NCBI GenBank assembly: GCA_021324825.1
Contig: JAJPII010000023.1
Span: forward strand, 115,972-179,971
Origin: Spartobacteria bacterium
GTDB lineage: Bacteria > Verrucomicrobiota > Verrucomicrobiia > Chthoniobacterales > Chthoniobacteraceae
Direction of reading: 5' to 3'
DNA: 64,000 nt
Numbering within the stretch: position 1 is the first letter of the stretch; each line of letters starts with the position of its first letter. A model generated the notes under the pieces. The model made no database searches and had not been told where the DNA came from. It was given only the letters and a program-made list of their open reading frames with translations. The position numbers and the translations under genes were made by a program. Positions 50,016 through 57,640 of the stretch are shown here, piece after piece.

Positions 50016-51270
50016 ATGCAAGATGGTTTCTACAGGGCAAAGACATTTCAAGTCGATTTTGACGACCAATGGCTTGCGGACGAAGAATGGAAGCTTCCTG
50101 TATATGAAGTGGACACGATTGGCGAGGGGACGACAGTAGTGGAGCTTCAAAAGCTTCGCATGCCGGTTAGCGAGGAGGCTATCGCGCAACTACGCGAACA
50201 TCTGGGCGCGACTTACGCGCGGTTCCTCACCAACCAACAGGTTACTATAATTCTTAATAAAGAGCCGATAGTGCCGCAGTTTTTCGACAATTGGGCGTAT
50301 CCGCCAAAATTTTCACCACGCCGGTATAGTGGCCAACTCACCACTGCCGACGACCATTCAATAAGGGTTGAGGTATTAGCCGGTCTCAGCAATGAATCCA
50401 GCCCCGCAGCGGGGGAATACGGCGTTTATGTTTACTGTAATGACCGACTTGTCGCGCGAGCACTGAAGACGTTTGAAATGGGCTTCACAAAGGGACTTGC
50501 TGGCCTACCGCATCCGAAGGTGTCGCTTACAAAAGTATTGGTCTTTCTCAATGGAAATGCATCCTCGATGCCGTGGAACAGCAGCAAATCCGACGTAAGC
50601 ACAAAACACGAAGTATTTCAGGCTCTCCAAGGCTGGTTGGTTCAGGTTGTAAGGGACTTTGCGGCGCTGTCACGAATTTGGATGGGCGATTGGCCGGACA
50701 AGGTTTTCAAATATACAGCAGGCGCCATCACGGACGTGCAGATCGACGATTTTCCCTCCGTTCAGAAGTCATTTTTGCCGCCAATGCCGAAATCGCGACC
50801 TCGTTACGCCGAGATCGTTATCCAGAAGAACAAACAAGTTGCGAAGCGGCAACCGTGGACTAAGGGACTCTACGAAGGCGTTATTGCCGCAGATTTGATC
50901 GGGAAGACACAACTCGAACAGCGAAATCGCATCGCTTTGATCGTACTCGATAGTACACTCGAAATCGCCTTTAAAGAATATTTAGTTAACGATTCTGGCA
51001 CTACTTATAACGACGCAAAGCTTCTGACATTGTTCGCCAATCGAACTGCTGTTCAAAACGAGGTCAAGAAATATGTCACAATCAGCGCTGACACATGGAA
51101 GAAGGTGGACCATTTTTATCGTCTTCGGTGCAAACTTATTCACGAGCGCGTTACTGTGGGCGTGAGCGATGACCAGATCGACGATTTTAGAGATGTCGTT
51201 CAAGGCATTCTGAAGAAACTCTACAAATTGAACTTTGATGTCGGTTAAGCGTTGGCCGCCTGACAATTAT

Positions 51271-52419
51271 TCAAATCATGCCGGGTACAAGCGCCCAATA
51301 GGCTTTCGCATGGCCCTTCTTCACCAGCGCTCGATAATGGGTGAAGAAGGTTTGGCTCGTGCCTTCACCGTGGCCCATCTGCGCTTTCGTCAATTCGACG
51401 TTATCATTTTGGGCGTAGTGGTATGATCCGAAGCTGTGCCGCAAGGCGTTGTCCGGCCACTTGTCGATTCCGGCGTCTCTTTTGAGCACACTTCGATGCC
51501 ATCGAAACGACTTCGGGCAGACGGGGCCGCTTTCCTTTCGATAGGGTTTCAGCCAAGCTCCAAGATTCTTGGGAATTGTCACGTAGCGGATTTCGCGGGT
51601 CTTTGAAACATCCGAAGCGACTTCAATTTGCCCTTCCTTGAGGTCGATACTCCGCCAATCGAGGCGCAGGATTTCTTCCGTTCGAAGACCGGCGAACAAG
51701 CCCAGTGCGACGAAAGGCACCATGCGGCCGCCTTTTGCTTGGGCCGCAGCAAGCAGCACCTTGGCTTGATCCACGGTGAAGATTTCTGGTTTTGGATTCT
51801 CCGCAATCGGTTTGTCCAGGGCATGCAGAGGGTTCTCCGCGCAATACTTCTTTGCCAGCGCGAAGCCAAAGAAATTGGAGAGGTCCTGATGATAGTTGCG
51901 CCTCGTGCGCCGCGACCAATTTTGAGTCTGCATCCATTCGCTTATTTCGTCCGGCTGCACAGAATTCGCGGCGCGCTCACCAAAGGTGGCGCAGAATTTC
52001 CCAAGAACCGCTCGTTGTACCCGCAGGTATTCGGCCCTTCGATTGGCTTCCTCCTTGGCACGAAGGAATTCATCCTTGATCGTTGTCAGCTTTTTCACGC
52101 CGCCGGCGGGCCGGGCGTGCTTCACGAAGTAGTCCACCGCCTCGCGCAACGACACGCCGAGCGGTTGGAGGATCACATCGCATTCGAGCGCCTCGACCCG
52201 CAGCTTCTCCGGGATCGCCAGCCCCGCCTTGCCATCATTGTCGCGCTTGACGCGGGCCTGTTGGGCGAAGGTCTCGGCTTCGCCCTTTGTCTTGAACGCA
52301 ACCCTTCCGCCTGATTCAATTGTCCTGCCGCCATCCCGACGTATGCGCGTATCCACGATCCATACCCTTGATTTCCCCCCTTTGCGTTCGCGGATCGTTG
52401 GCCAGGTTTGCCTTTTCAT
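51271..52419 (-). CDS. int: Tyrosine integrase of element 1
   Basis: A 382-residue enzyme (start ATG 52,419; the longer frame from GTG 52,449 would include arm repeats). Catalytic Arg in GLFAGLRTEEILRLDW, HxxR box in NALRHSFGSYHYA, third basic box in AQMGHGEGTSQTF and nucleophile Tyr in FFTHYRALV. The N-terminal part has a core-binding domain. It lies 70 bp from attR and reads into the element, the standard placement for the enzyme that integrated it at tRNA-Asn. Confidence 0.93.
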   Translation of the reverse strand: MKRQTWPTIRERKGGKSRVWIVDTRIRRDGGRTIESGGRVAFKTKGEAETFAQQARVKRDNDGKAGLAIPEKLRVEALECDVILQPLGVSLREAVDYFVKHARPAGGVKKLTTIKDEFLRAKEEANRRAEYLRVQRAVLGKFCATFGERAANSVQPDEISEWMQTQNWSRRTRRNYHQDLSNFFGFALAKKYCAENPLHALDKPIAENPKPEIFTVDQAKVLLAAAQAKGGRMVPFVALGLFAGLRTEEILRLDWRSIDLKEGQIEVASDVSKTREIRYVTIPKNLGAWLKPYRKESGPVCPKSFRWHRSVLKRDAGIDKWPDNALRHSFGSYHYAQNDNVELTKAQMGHGEGTSQTFFTHYRALVKKGHAKAYWALVPGMI

Positions 52420-52429
52420 CAGAGGAATA

Positions 52430-52455
52430 TTTGGGCACAAATTGGGCACAAGTCA
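52430..52455 (+). promoter_or_regulatory. Putative integrase arm-type repeats, right end
   Basis: The same double repeat as at 15,924-15,948: TTGGGCACAA twice, one base further apart, then GTCA. It lies between the integrase start and attR. Confidence 0.6.
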
Positions 52456-52486
52456 ACGTAAGTGCCTCAGTATCAGCAAAAATAAT

Positions 52487-52513
52487 TAGGTTCGAATCCT
52501 ACCGCTGGAGCCA
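52487..52513 (+). repeat. attR of element 1 / left end of element 2
   Basis: An exact 27 bp copy of the 3' end of tRNA-Asn (15,781-15,807). The preceding bases differ, so it is not a second complete tRNA gene. A further integrase follows on the other side, which makes it a shared junction between two tandem elements. Confidence 0.92.
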
Positions 52514-52693
52514 AACTGCAAGTCGCTTATGGTAAGTGACTTCCTTCAAACGGTAGCCGGTTGCGGAGCCAGTTTGCCAGCGGATTTGCCAGCAGAACGA
52601 AAAGCGCGTCGAAATTCGCGCCAACTCTGCCAAGACTCCGCCGCTACCCGGTAACGCAACCACCTTGGCGCGTGTTATCTCCTTACACCGGAG

Positions 52694-53765
52694 ATGAACG
52701 TGCAACTGAAATACCGACTCTATCGCCGTAGCAACGGCGGTTTTTACTGGCAGGAAAACGGCAGCGCCAAACAGGGCAGCCTCAAAACGAGGGACAAGGC
52801 CGAAGCCGTGAGCCTGCTTCACGCCATAAATGAGGCTCACCGGCAGCCGACGATCACCCTTGCGGTCGGCCGCTCCTACCTGGCCGCCCATGATCCAAAA
52901 ATGATCAAACGCACGTGGCAGGCTGTCATGGACGAAATGGCAACGCACGGCATCGGGACGACCCAGGAGCGTTGTGGCCGCGCATTGCGGAGCAGAGCCT
53001 ACAATGCGATCCGCAACAAGCCGCTGGTCGAGACAACGGGGGAAGACCTCCTGACGATCATGCACGCCAACGGAAATTCCGTGTCCCATTATCTTCGCCG
53101 CCTGCACAATCTCGCGGTCAATCTCGGATGGCTCGCATGGCCGGTTCTTGCCAAAGCGGCATGGCCCAAAATCCGCAGCCAGGGCAAACGCGCAATCACT
53201 CCCGGGGAGCACGAGAGGATATTGCAGAGCGAGCGCAATCCGGAGCGCCGCGCATACTACGCGCTTTTGTATGAAACCGGAGCCGCTCAGAGCGACGCCG
53301 CCGAACTCACCGCTTCACAGATTGACCGGCAAAACGGAATCCTGGTTTATCGTCGCAAGAAGCTTGGCCCCGACAGCACCCCGGCCCGCCTCACCATCGG
53401 AAAACGGTTGCAAGAGCTTCTCGAATCCCTTCCGAGTTCGGGCGATCTCTTCCCGGCGATCAAGCGCACCTCGGCGAATCATCGCTCCGCCGAGTTCAGC
53501 CGCCGTTGCCGGGTTGCGGGAATTCATGGCGTCAGTCTTCACAGCTACCGCCATGCCTGGGCGCAACGTGCCAAATCCTGCGGGTATCCCCAACGCTTCG
53601 CACAGGAGGCCCTTGGACACAGCAGCAACGCCCGTCCACGAGGCTTATGCGAAAGGCGCGGTTGTCATTTGCCCGGCTCTTGACGAATACGAAACCCTCA
53701 ACGCGCGAAAATTGGTTCCGATGCCGCTGCGAGCGAACTGGACAGAAGCCGCACAACTAGACTAA
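52694..53765 (+). pseudogene. Tyrosine integrase of element 2, frameshifted
   Basis: The first frame (52,694-53,683) encodes core-binding and catalytic parts (YYALLYETGAAQSDAAELTA; SLHSYRHAWAQRAKSCGYPQ; FAQEALGHSSN). Just after GHSSN, near 53,628-53,634, one extra base shifts the frame; the expected ending with the nucleophile Tyr (VHEAYAKGAVVICP) continues in the next frame to 53,765. The catalytic Arg region (ETGAAQSD) is also atypical. As written the protein would lack its Tyr nucleophile. Confidence 0.85.
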
Positions 53766-53780
53766 GCTTGCTTCCTAGCT

Positions 53781-54134
53781 CTATGCCGCCGCCGTTCCTG
53801 ATGATCCGGTGAGGCCAGCAAACCCGGAATGCGATCCTTTCTTGCGACTATTCTTCTCCGCCCAATACTTCGAAAGCGCCCGCGTCGCTTGCGAAAGCCA
53901 ATCACGATCCTGTGACAACGTGACGACCTCAACGGCAGCGAAGTATTTTGGGGCGTTCGCCGCTGGTTTGCCGAGCGGTGAAAGGAGCTTCGCCGCGACC
54001 AGTCCGGCGATGTCATGTTCATGGAATCCCAAGACCGCAGCCGTTTCTCCCGTCGTTAAACGTGCCGGAAGCCGCCGACAGTTCAACAATGCCAGAATAT
54101 CTTGCGCGCAAGCGATCTTCTTTGCGGAAAACAT
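53781..54134 (-). CDS. Small MerR-like HTH protein, verrucomicrobial type
   Basis: A 117-residue protein with RLTTGETAAVLGFHEHDIAG followed by LVAAKLLSPLGKPAANAPKYF as a MerR/HTH_17-like DNA-binding domain. I recall closely similar small proteins mainly from Verrucomicrobia, one of the clues to the host. Probably a regulator of the element. The Gly/Ser-rich C-terminus is unstructured. Confidence 0.7.
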   Translation of the reverse strand: MFSAKKIACAQDILALLNCRRLPARLTTGETAAVLGFHEHDIAGLVAAKLLSPLGKPAANAPKYFAAVEVVTLSQDRDWLSQATRALSKYWAEKNSRKKGSHSGFAGLTGSSGTAAA

Positions 54135-54308
54135 GCGTTGGCGTCACTCCCTGGCTTGGAACAGAATGAGAATGTGCGCAGAACGTTCCGGGATGACTGC
54201 GAGCACTCGGTGCGCCTCCGCGAAGCAACGGGCTCGATATTCAGTCATTCTCGATAAATTGTGGTAATCCGGGTTCATTTTCCGGTGCATGACTGATCGT
54301 GGGGCCGG

Positions 54309-54755
54309 CTAACGGGACTTCGGCGTCCGTTGCAATTTCGCCAATTGCTTTTCGTGTTCGAGGCGATCCATGTTCATCTGGACGGCAAGCTGGTGGTAGC
54401 CTTTGAGGACGCTGGAAGTCAAAGGGCCGTCATGCTTGTTAATCAGATCGAGGAGAAATTTCCTTTCATGGGACTCAATCTCGTAAATTTCCGGGACGAT
54501 CAGGGAGCAGATGGCCATCACCGCCTTGGAACTCAGCGAGGCTTTACCTTTGAGGGTGCGGTAGAGCTGGACGATGGGGCTTTCACAAACACCTTCGGCA
54601 TCCATGGCGTCGAGGGCGCCCTCGATGCACAGGTTGGCCAACTGGTTGGGATTTTGTTTGAGTTCCTCCGCTTTCTCGATCAATCGCGGGAGCATATCCA
54701 TGCGGATGGAGACGACTTTCTTTGGAAGAGACTGGGGATCGATGTTCTTGGGCAT
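54309..54755 (-). CDS. Hypothetical protein, probable regulator
   Basis: A 148-residue protein. The N-terminus (LPKKVVSIRMDMLPRLIEKA; KQNPNQLANLCIEGALDAMD) has a ribbon-helix-helix-like pattern, and the rest (SPIVQLYRTLKGKASLSSKA; HERKFLLDLINKHDGPLTSS) is helical. A palindrome at 54,771-54,786, just before the start, fits an autoregulatory operator. Not recognised beyond that. Confidence 0.6.
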   Translation of the reverse strand: MPKNIDPQSLPKKVVSIRMDMLPRLIEKAEELKQNPNQLANLCIEGALDAMDAEGVCESPIVQLYRTLKGKASLSSKAVMAICSLIVPEIYEIESHERKFLLDLINKHDGPLTSSVLKGYHQLAVQMNMDRLEHEKQLAKLQRTPKSR

Positions 54756-54770
54756 GATGGTTTAGTTGAA

Positions 54771-54786
54771 GTAATGAGCGCATTAC
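54771..54786. promoter_or_regulatory. Palindromic operator candidate
   Basis: GTAATG and CATTAC separated by AGCG, 16 bp upstream of the start of the 54,755 gene. Confidence 0.55.
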
Positions 54787-54927
54787 GGTATGCGGGGTAT
54801 GCCATTTTGTCAAATCATGAAATCCGCGAACCGGCTTGGGACGCAACGGGAAAAGTTGCGGATTCCCGTTAAAGTCCACTCAACAATATTTAACATCTTT
54901 GAGACAGAAACCCCACCCCCTAGCCAG

Positions 54928-55245
54928 TGTGCGCGGCAATGAGCGCACAGCCGCGCGGCAACTGAGCGAACTCATTGCAACTTTCGCGAAGCGCTCGGCC
55001 CCACTGATTCTTGGCCGAGCCAGCGAAGCAAAACACACATCCTAAGCAAGACCGCGCTTCGCAGGTTTCGTGCATGGCTTTTGCAGGCACGAGAACCTGC
55101 CGCGCAAGTCGTCTTGCGTTCCAACACGCACGGGCGCGGAATTCAAGGGAGCGCCGGCGCGTCACTTGTTGGGGGAGACGGCATGGAGTGGTTGTGACGG
55201 GGCGGAAGCCGCGCACAGCGTGCGCAGTAACAACCACTCGATGCC
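54928..55245. other. Hairpin-rich non-coding region (possible structured RNA or oriT/origin)
   Basis: Four stems in 320 bp without a gene: TGTGCGC/GCGCACA (54,928-54,949); GCAATGAG/CTCATTGC (about 54,936-54,981); GCAGGTT.CGTGC with GCACG..AACCTGC (55,061-55,100), extended by GCGC pairs; and a long stem GGCATgGAGTGGTTGT with ACAACCACTCgATGCC (55,180-55,245; 15 of 16 pairs) holding an inner hairpin GCGCACagcGTGCGC. The rest of 54,756-55,302 has no gene. Confidence 0.55.
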
Positions 55246-55302
55246 GGCTCGTGGTGGGTTTGAAATCCTGTGAATGCGGGCACGAAGTTTTCCACTTCAA
55301 AA

Positions 55303-56241
55303 TCATCGCTCCTTCGACTTCGGCAAATCGTTGAGCAGTCCGCGCAGTTCCTCGATTTGATCGAGTGGGCGTTGAGCTTTAAAAAAGATGACGCCACACT
55401 TCCGGCCGTCGTTTGTTTGCATTGCCGCGTCCTCGGCCTGGTCGATGACGAATGCGTAGCCGCCGGGCACGGGATTTCCGTCTTGATCTGTCCACGGCAT
55501 GATGTGGACGGGGACATTGAGCAGCGCGGCTTCCTTGAATGTCTCACCGCCTTCGGTGAGCCGGGCAATTTCAGCGGCCAGCCGCTCATTGAAGTGACGT
55601 TGAAGTCGAAACCAACCGAAGCCAAAAAGCAGGCTGCCAGTCAAAAGAGCGGCGAGACTTGCGTTGAGGATGATTCCGCCGAGATGCACCCGCCGCCATA
55701 TCTCCACGCTGGACTCGGCAGCCTTGGTCGCGACGGCGATCCGCTTGGATTGTTCGGGCAAGTCATGCAACGCGAAACGCAATGGCTCAACCGTGGACTT
55801 TGCAAGCTGGGTATGCACTTGTTTGGCGAGTTCGATGACATCGATTTGGCGGACTGCGGCGGACACCTTGCCGGCGAGTTCGGCGCTGGCGCCCGCAAGG
55901 ACTTGGTTGGCCTTCTCCAAACTCTCGTTTGCGACATCCGCGGCGCGCAGCGAAGCGCGTTGCCGCTCCACGTTGTTACGAAGTTCTTCGCGGAGGGCGC
56001 TGAGTTGCTCGGTGATGGGCTGGGTCAGTTCCCCGTGAAATTTCTCCGGCAAGGTCAACAGGAACACGCCGTTGGCTTCCATGAGAAGAATGAGGCCGCT
56101 CAAGGTTTCGCCTGCGCCGCCACCGGCCAGCTTTTCCAAGTAAAATTCCCAGGCGGCATTCCGCTTCTCCGCGCTCGGCAGGCATGAGATCGCTGCCTTC
56201 CAATATTGTCGTGATGAATTTTGGCCGTCGTCGTCGCTCAC
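55303..56241 (-). CDS. Membrane-anchored coiled-coil protein of element 2
   Basis: A 312-residue protein. A long helical and coiled-coil part (ERQRASLRAADVANESLEKA; LAGKVSAAVRQIDVIELAKQ) is followed by one transmembrane helix (GIILNASLAALLTGSLLFGF) and a C-terminal domain (VPHIMPW-like segment, KCGVIFFKAQRPLDQIEEL). In place and layout it parallels the helical TM protein next to ParA in element 1 (40,883-41,470). It may form the membrane partner of the ParA-like ATPase. Confidence 0.7.
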   Translation of the reverse strand: MSDDDGQNSSRQYWKAAISCLPSAEKRNAAWEFYLEKLAGGGAGETLSGLILLMEANGVFLLTLPEKFHGELTQPITEQLSALREELRNNVERQRASLRAADVANESLEKANQVLAGASAELAGKVSAAVRQIDVIELAKQVHTQLAKSTVEPLRFALHDLPEQSKRIAVATKAAESSVEIWRRVHLGGIILNASLAALLTGSLLFGFGWFRLQRHFNERLAAEIARLTEGGETFKEAALLNVPVHIMPWTDQDGNPVPGGYAFVIDQAEDAAMQTNDGRKCGVIFFKAQRPLDQIEELRGLLNDLPKSKER

Positions 56242-57084
56242 AGGATGTTTTCCACGTTGATGGTCCTGCCTCGTTTTCTCGATGCCGGGGACTGAACGGC
56301 TGGCGCGGGTTTGATTTTCGTGGCAGCCACGCTGGGAAGCAGATGCGAAGCGATGGCGTCGAAACGGCGGAACAGTTCACCAAGCCACTCCTCCAAAATC
56401 ATCCGGTGCGCGAGGTCGATTTTAAGAGCCGGATTTTTGAGCGCCTCGGCGGGTGACAACCCGCGTCCCAGCCGCACTTCGTGGGCGCGCAAATGATTAC
56501 GGATGTCGGAGAGCAGGCTCGGTAATTCGAGAAAGGCTGCTCCCTGGTCTTGGAGAATTCGCTCGATTTCGCTGCCGTCGAAAAACTTTGTGGTCGGGAT
56601 TTTCACCCGGTTGCGAACCACGATCCAGTCAACGGTGTCACCGAGAGTTTCGACGGTTTCCGAGATGTCATCCATGTCGGAAACCTCGTCGATGGGAAAA
56701 ATCATCACCGCAACGCGCGCCTGCGCACTTCGCGGCGAGTTCGGAAAACTTTACCATCTGGAAGGCTTTCAGGATTGTCCGGTTCATGTGTGCGCTGGGA
56801 TCAATGACCGTCACGTCCGCCTGAGTGATGCGACGCAGGATACGAATGATTTCGCCCTCGGGCTCCCGGCTGGTTTCGAGGAACGTCACTTCATCCGGGT
56901 AGGTCGTGCTGAGGGTACGATTAAACCCATCGAGATCGTAGCCCTTCCATTCGACCTTTCTCTGGCTCATCCATTCGCATCGGGCAATGGCTTCGGTCGA
57001 TTTTCCGATGTTGCCCCGCGTTTGAATCGGGACAACGAGGCGATGTTTGATTTCAGATGTCGAGGTTGTAGGGCTTTCTTTCAT
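56238..57084 (-). pseudogene. ParA-like ATPase of element 2, frameshifted
   Basis: From ATG 57,084 the first frame gives VVPIQTRGNIGKSTEAIARC (Walker A-like RGNIGKS) and DVTVIDPSAHMNRTILK. Within the GCGCGC run near 56,711-56,720 the frame breaks; the next frame continues AVMIFPIDEVSDMDDISETV and ends at 56,238. Joining the frames gives about 281 residues, a normal length. Its stop overlaps the start of the coiled-coil gene. Confidence 0.75.
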
Positions 57085-57361
57085 GCTTTTTGGGGTTCGT
57101 TGATTGTTCGAAGAAATCGTGCGCCGGGGGACTCTTCTCCGAAGAAGGCGCGAGTGGCGGTTTCGCCTCCGGCAGCGCGAAAATCCTGCGGTTCCTGGAA
57201 CGGACTTTGACGAATGAGAAAATGGTGCTCGGCGCAACCGTAATGCCGTGCTGTTTGCGCAAAGCTTCGGCGATGCGCGGGTAGCTCCACCGCTGGTGTC
57301 GCCATTCCCTGATCAACGTAAGAAACGGCTCCAGCTTCGATTGGAAAGGTTTTCCGGGCAT
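57053..57361 (-). CDS. Relaxosome DNA-binding accessory protein of element 2
   Basis: A 102-residue protein: KLEPFLTLIREWRHQRWSYP, RIAEALRKQHGITVAP and STIFSFVKVRSRNRR. It is the counterpart of the 38,178 protein in element 1, again divergent from a MobF relaxase. It probably binds the intergenic repeats (57,362-57,640). It overlaps the start of the ParA-like gene by 32 bp. Confidence 0.75.
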   Translation of the reverse strand: MPGKPFQSKLEPFLTLIREWRHQRWSYPRIAEALRKQHGITVAPSTIFSFVKVRSRNRRIFALPEAKPPLAPSSEKSPPAHDFFEQSTNPKKHERKPYNLDI

Positions 57362-57640
57362 TTTCAGACCGATGGGTTTGTTGCGTTCATGCGAAGAAAT
57401 CCGAACTGATTCGAACTGTGCCCCGCTCGGATTCGAAGAGATCCGAAGTTTTTCACGCGTCGGTTAATGATATCTTCGGATTTGTTCGCACGCGGGGCGA
57501 ATGCCAATCGAAGTTCATTCGAAGGATTCAACAAACTCAAAGTGCGGCTTTGACATATTGCGTCTATTATAAATTTCTTGCAGCATACTCGGCATACTAT
57601 ACCCTCGTCTTTCGTAAGTCAACTTTGATCCTTCATCCGC
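57362..57640. promoter_or_regulatory. Candidate oriT of element 2
   Basis: 279 bp between divergent accessory and relaxase genes with many copies and inversions of ATCCGAA/TTCGGAT (for example TCGGAT and ATCCGA at 57,427-57,446; GAAATCCGAAC near 57,395 against TTCGGATTTG near 57,474). It contains CAACAAACTCAAA (57,529-57,541), identical to a 13-mer beside the element 1 relaxase. AT-rich near 57,560-57,600. Confidence 0.55.

Larger units (their letters stand above)
48700..51248 (+). pseudogene. GHKL/HSP90-like ATPase gene split by an insertion sequence
   Basis: The left part (48,700 to about 49,090) encodes a GHKL ATP-binding domain: ICELVDNGLDVWVRGA (N box), VVEDNAGGLPKAE (G1) and IGIFGVGTKRAVVALA (G2). 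The right part (50,016-51,248, 410 codons) encodes the rest of the protein (FQVDFDDQWLADEEWKLPVY; a C-terminal YRLRCKLIHERVTVG). The two halves are separated by an inserted transposase gene on the other strand. Intact relatives are MORC/HSP90-type ATPases of about 550 residues, some linked to defence. The right half has no stop and may still be translated from ATG 50,016. Confidence 0.75.
15808..52513. mobile_element. Integrated mobilizable element 1 at tRNA-Asn (36.7 kb)
   Basis: Bounded by the exact 27 bp tRNA-Asn repeat. A tyrosine integrase sits beside the right end, and similar double repeats with core TTGGGCACAA lie just inside both ends. Content: defence island (Gabija-like, short pAgo, restriction-modification), a nested P4-type integrase, primase-like gene, ArdC, MobF relaxase, coupling ATPase, ParA, a VapBC/recombinase cassette, Fic, and an insertion sequence in a GHKL ATPase gene. 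No VirB4 or other mating-channel genes were recognised, so it is more likely mobilizable than conjugative. Confidence 0.85.

Noticed and set aside
52470..52513. A second complete tRNA-Asn gene at the right end
   Set aside because: Only the last 27 bp match; the acceptor 5' strand, D-arm and anticodon are missing.
55270..56187. 305-codon forward frame over the coiled-coil TM gene
   Set aside because: The reverse frame has a coherent coiled coil and membrane helix and is coupled to the ParA-like gene.
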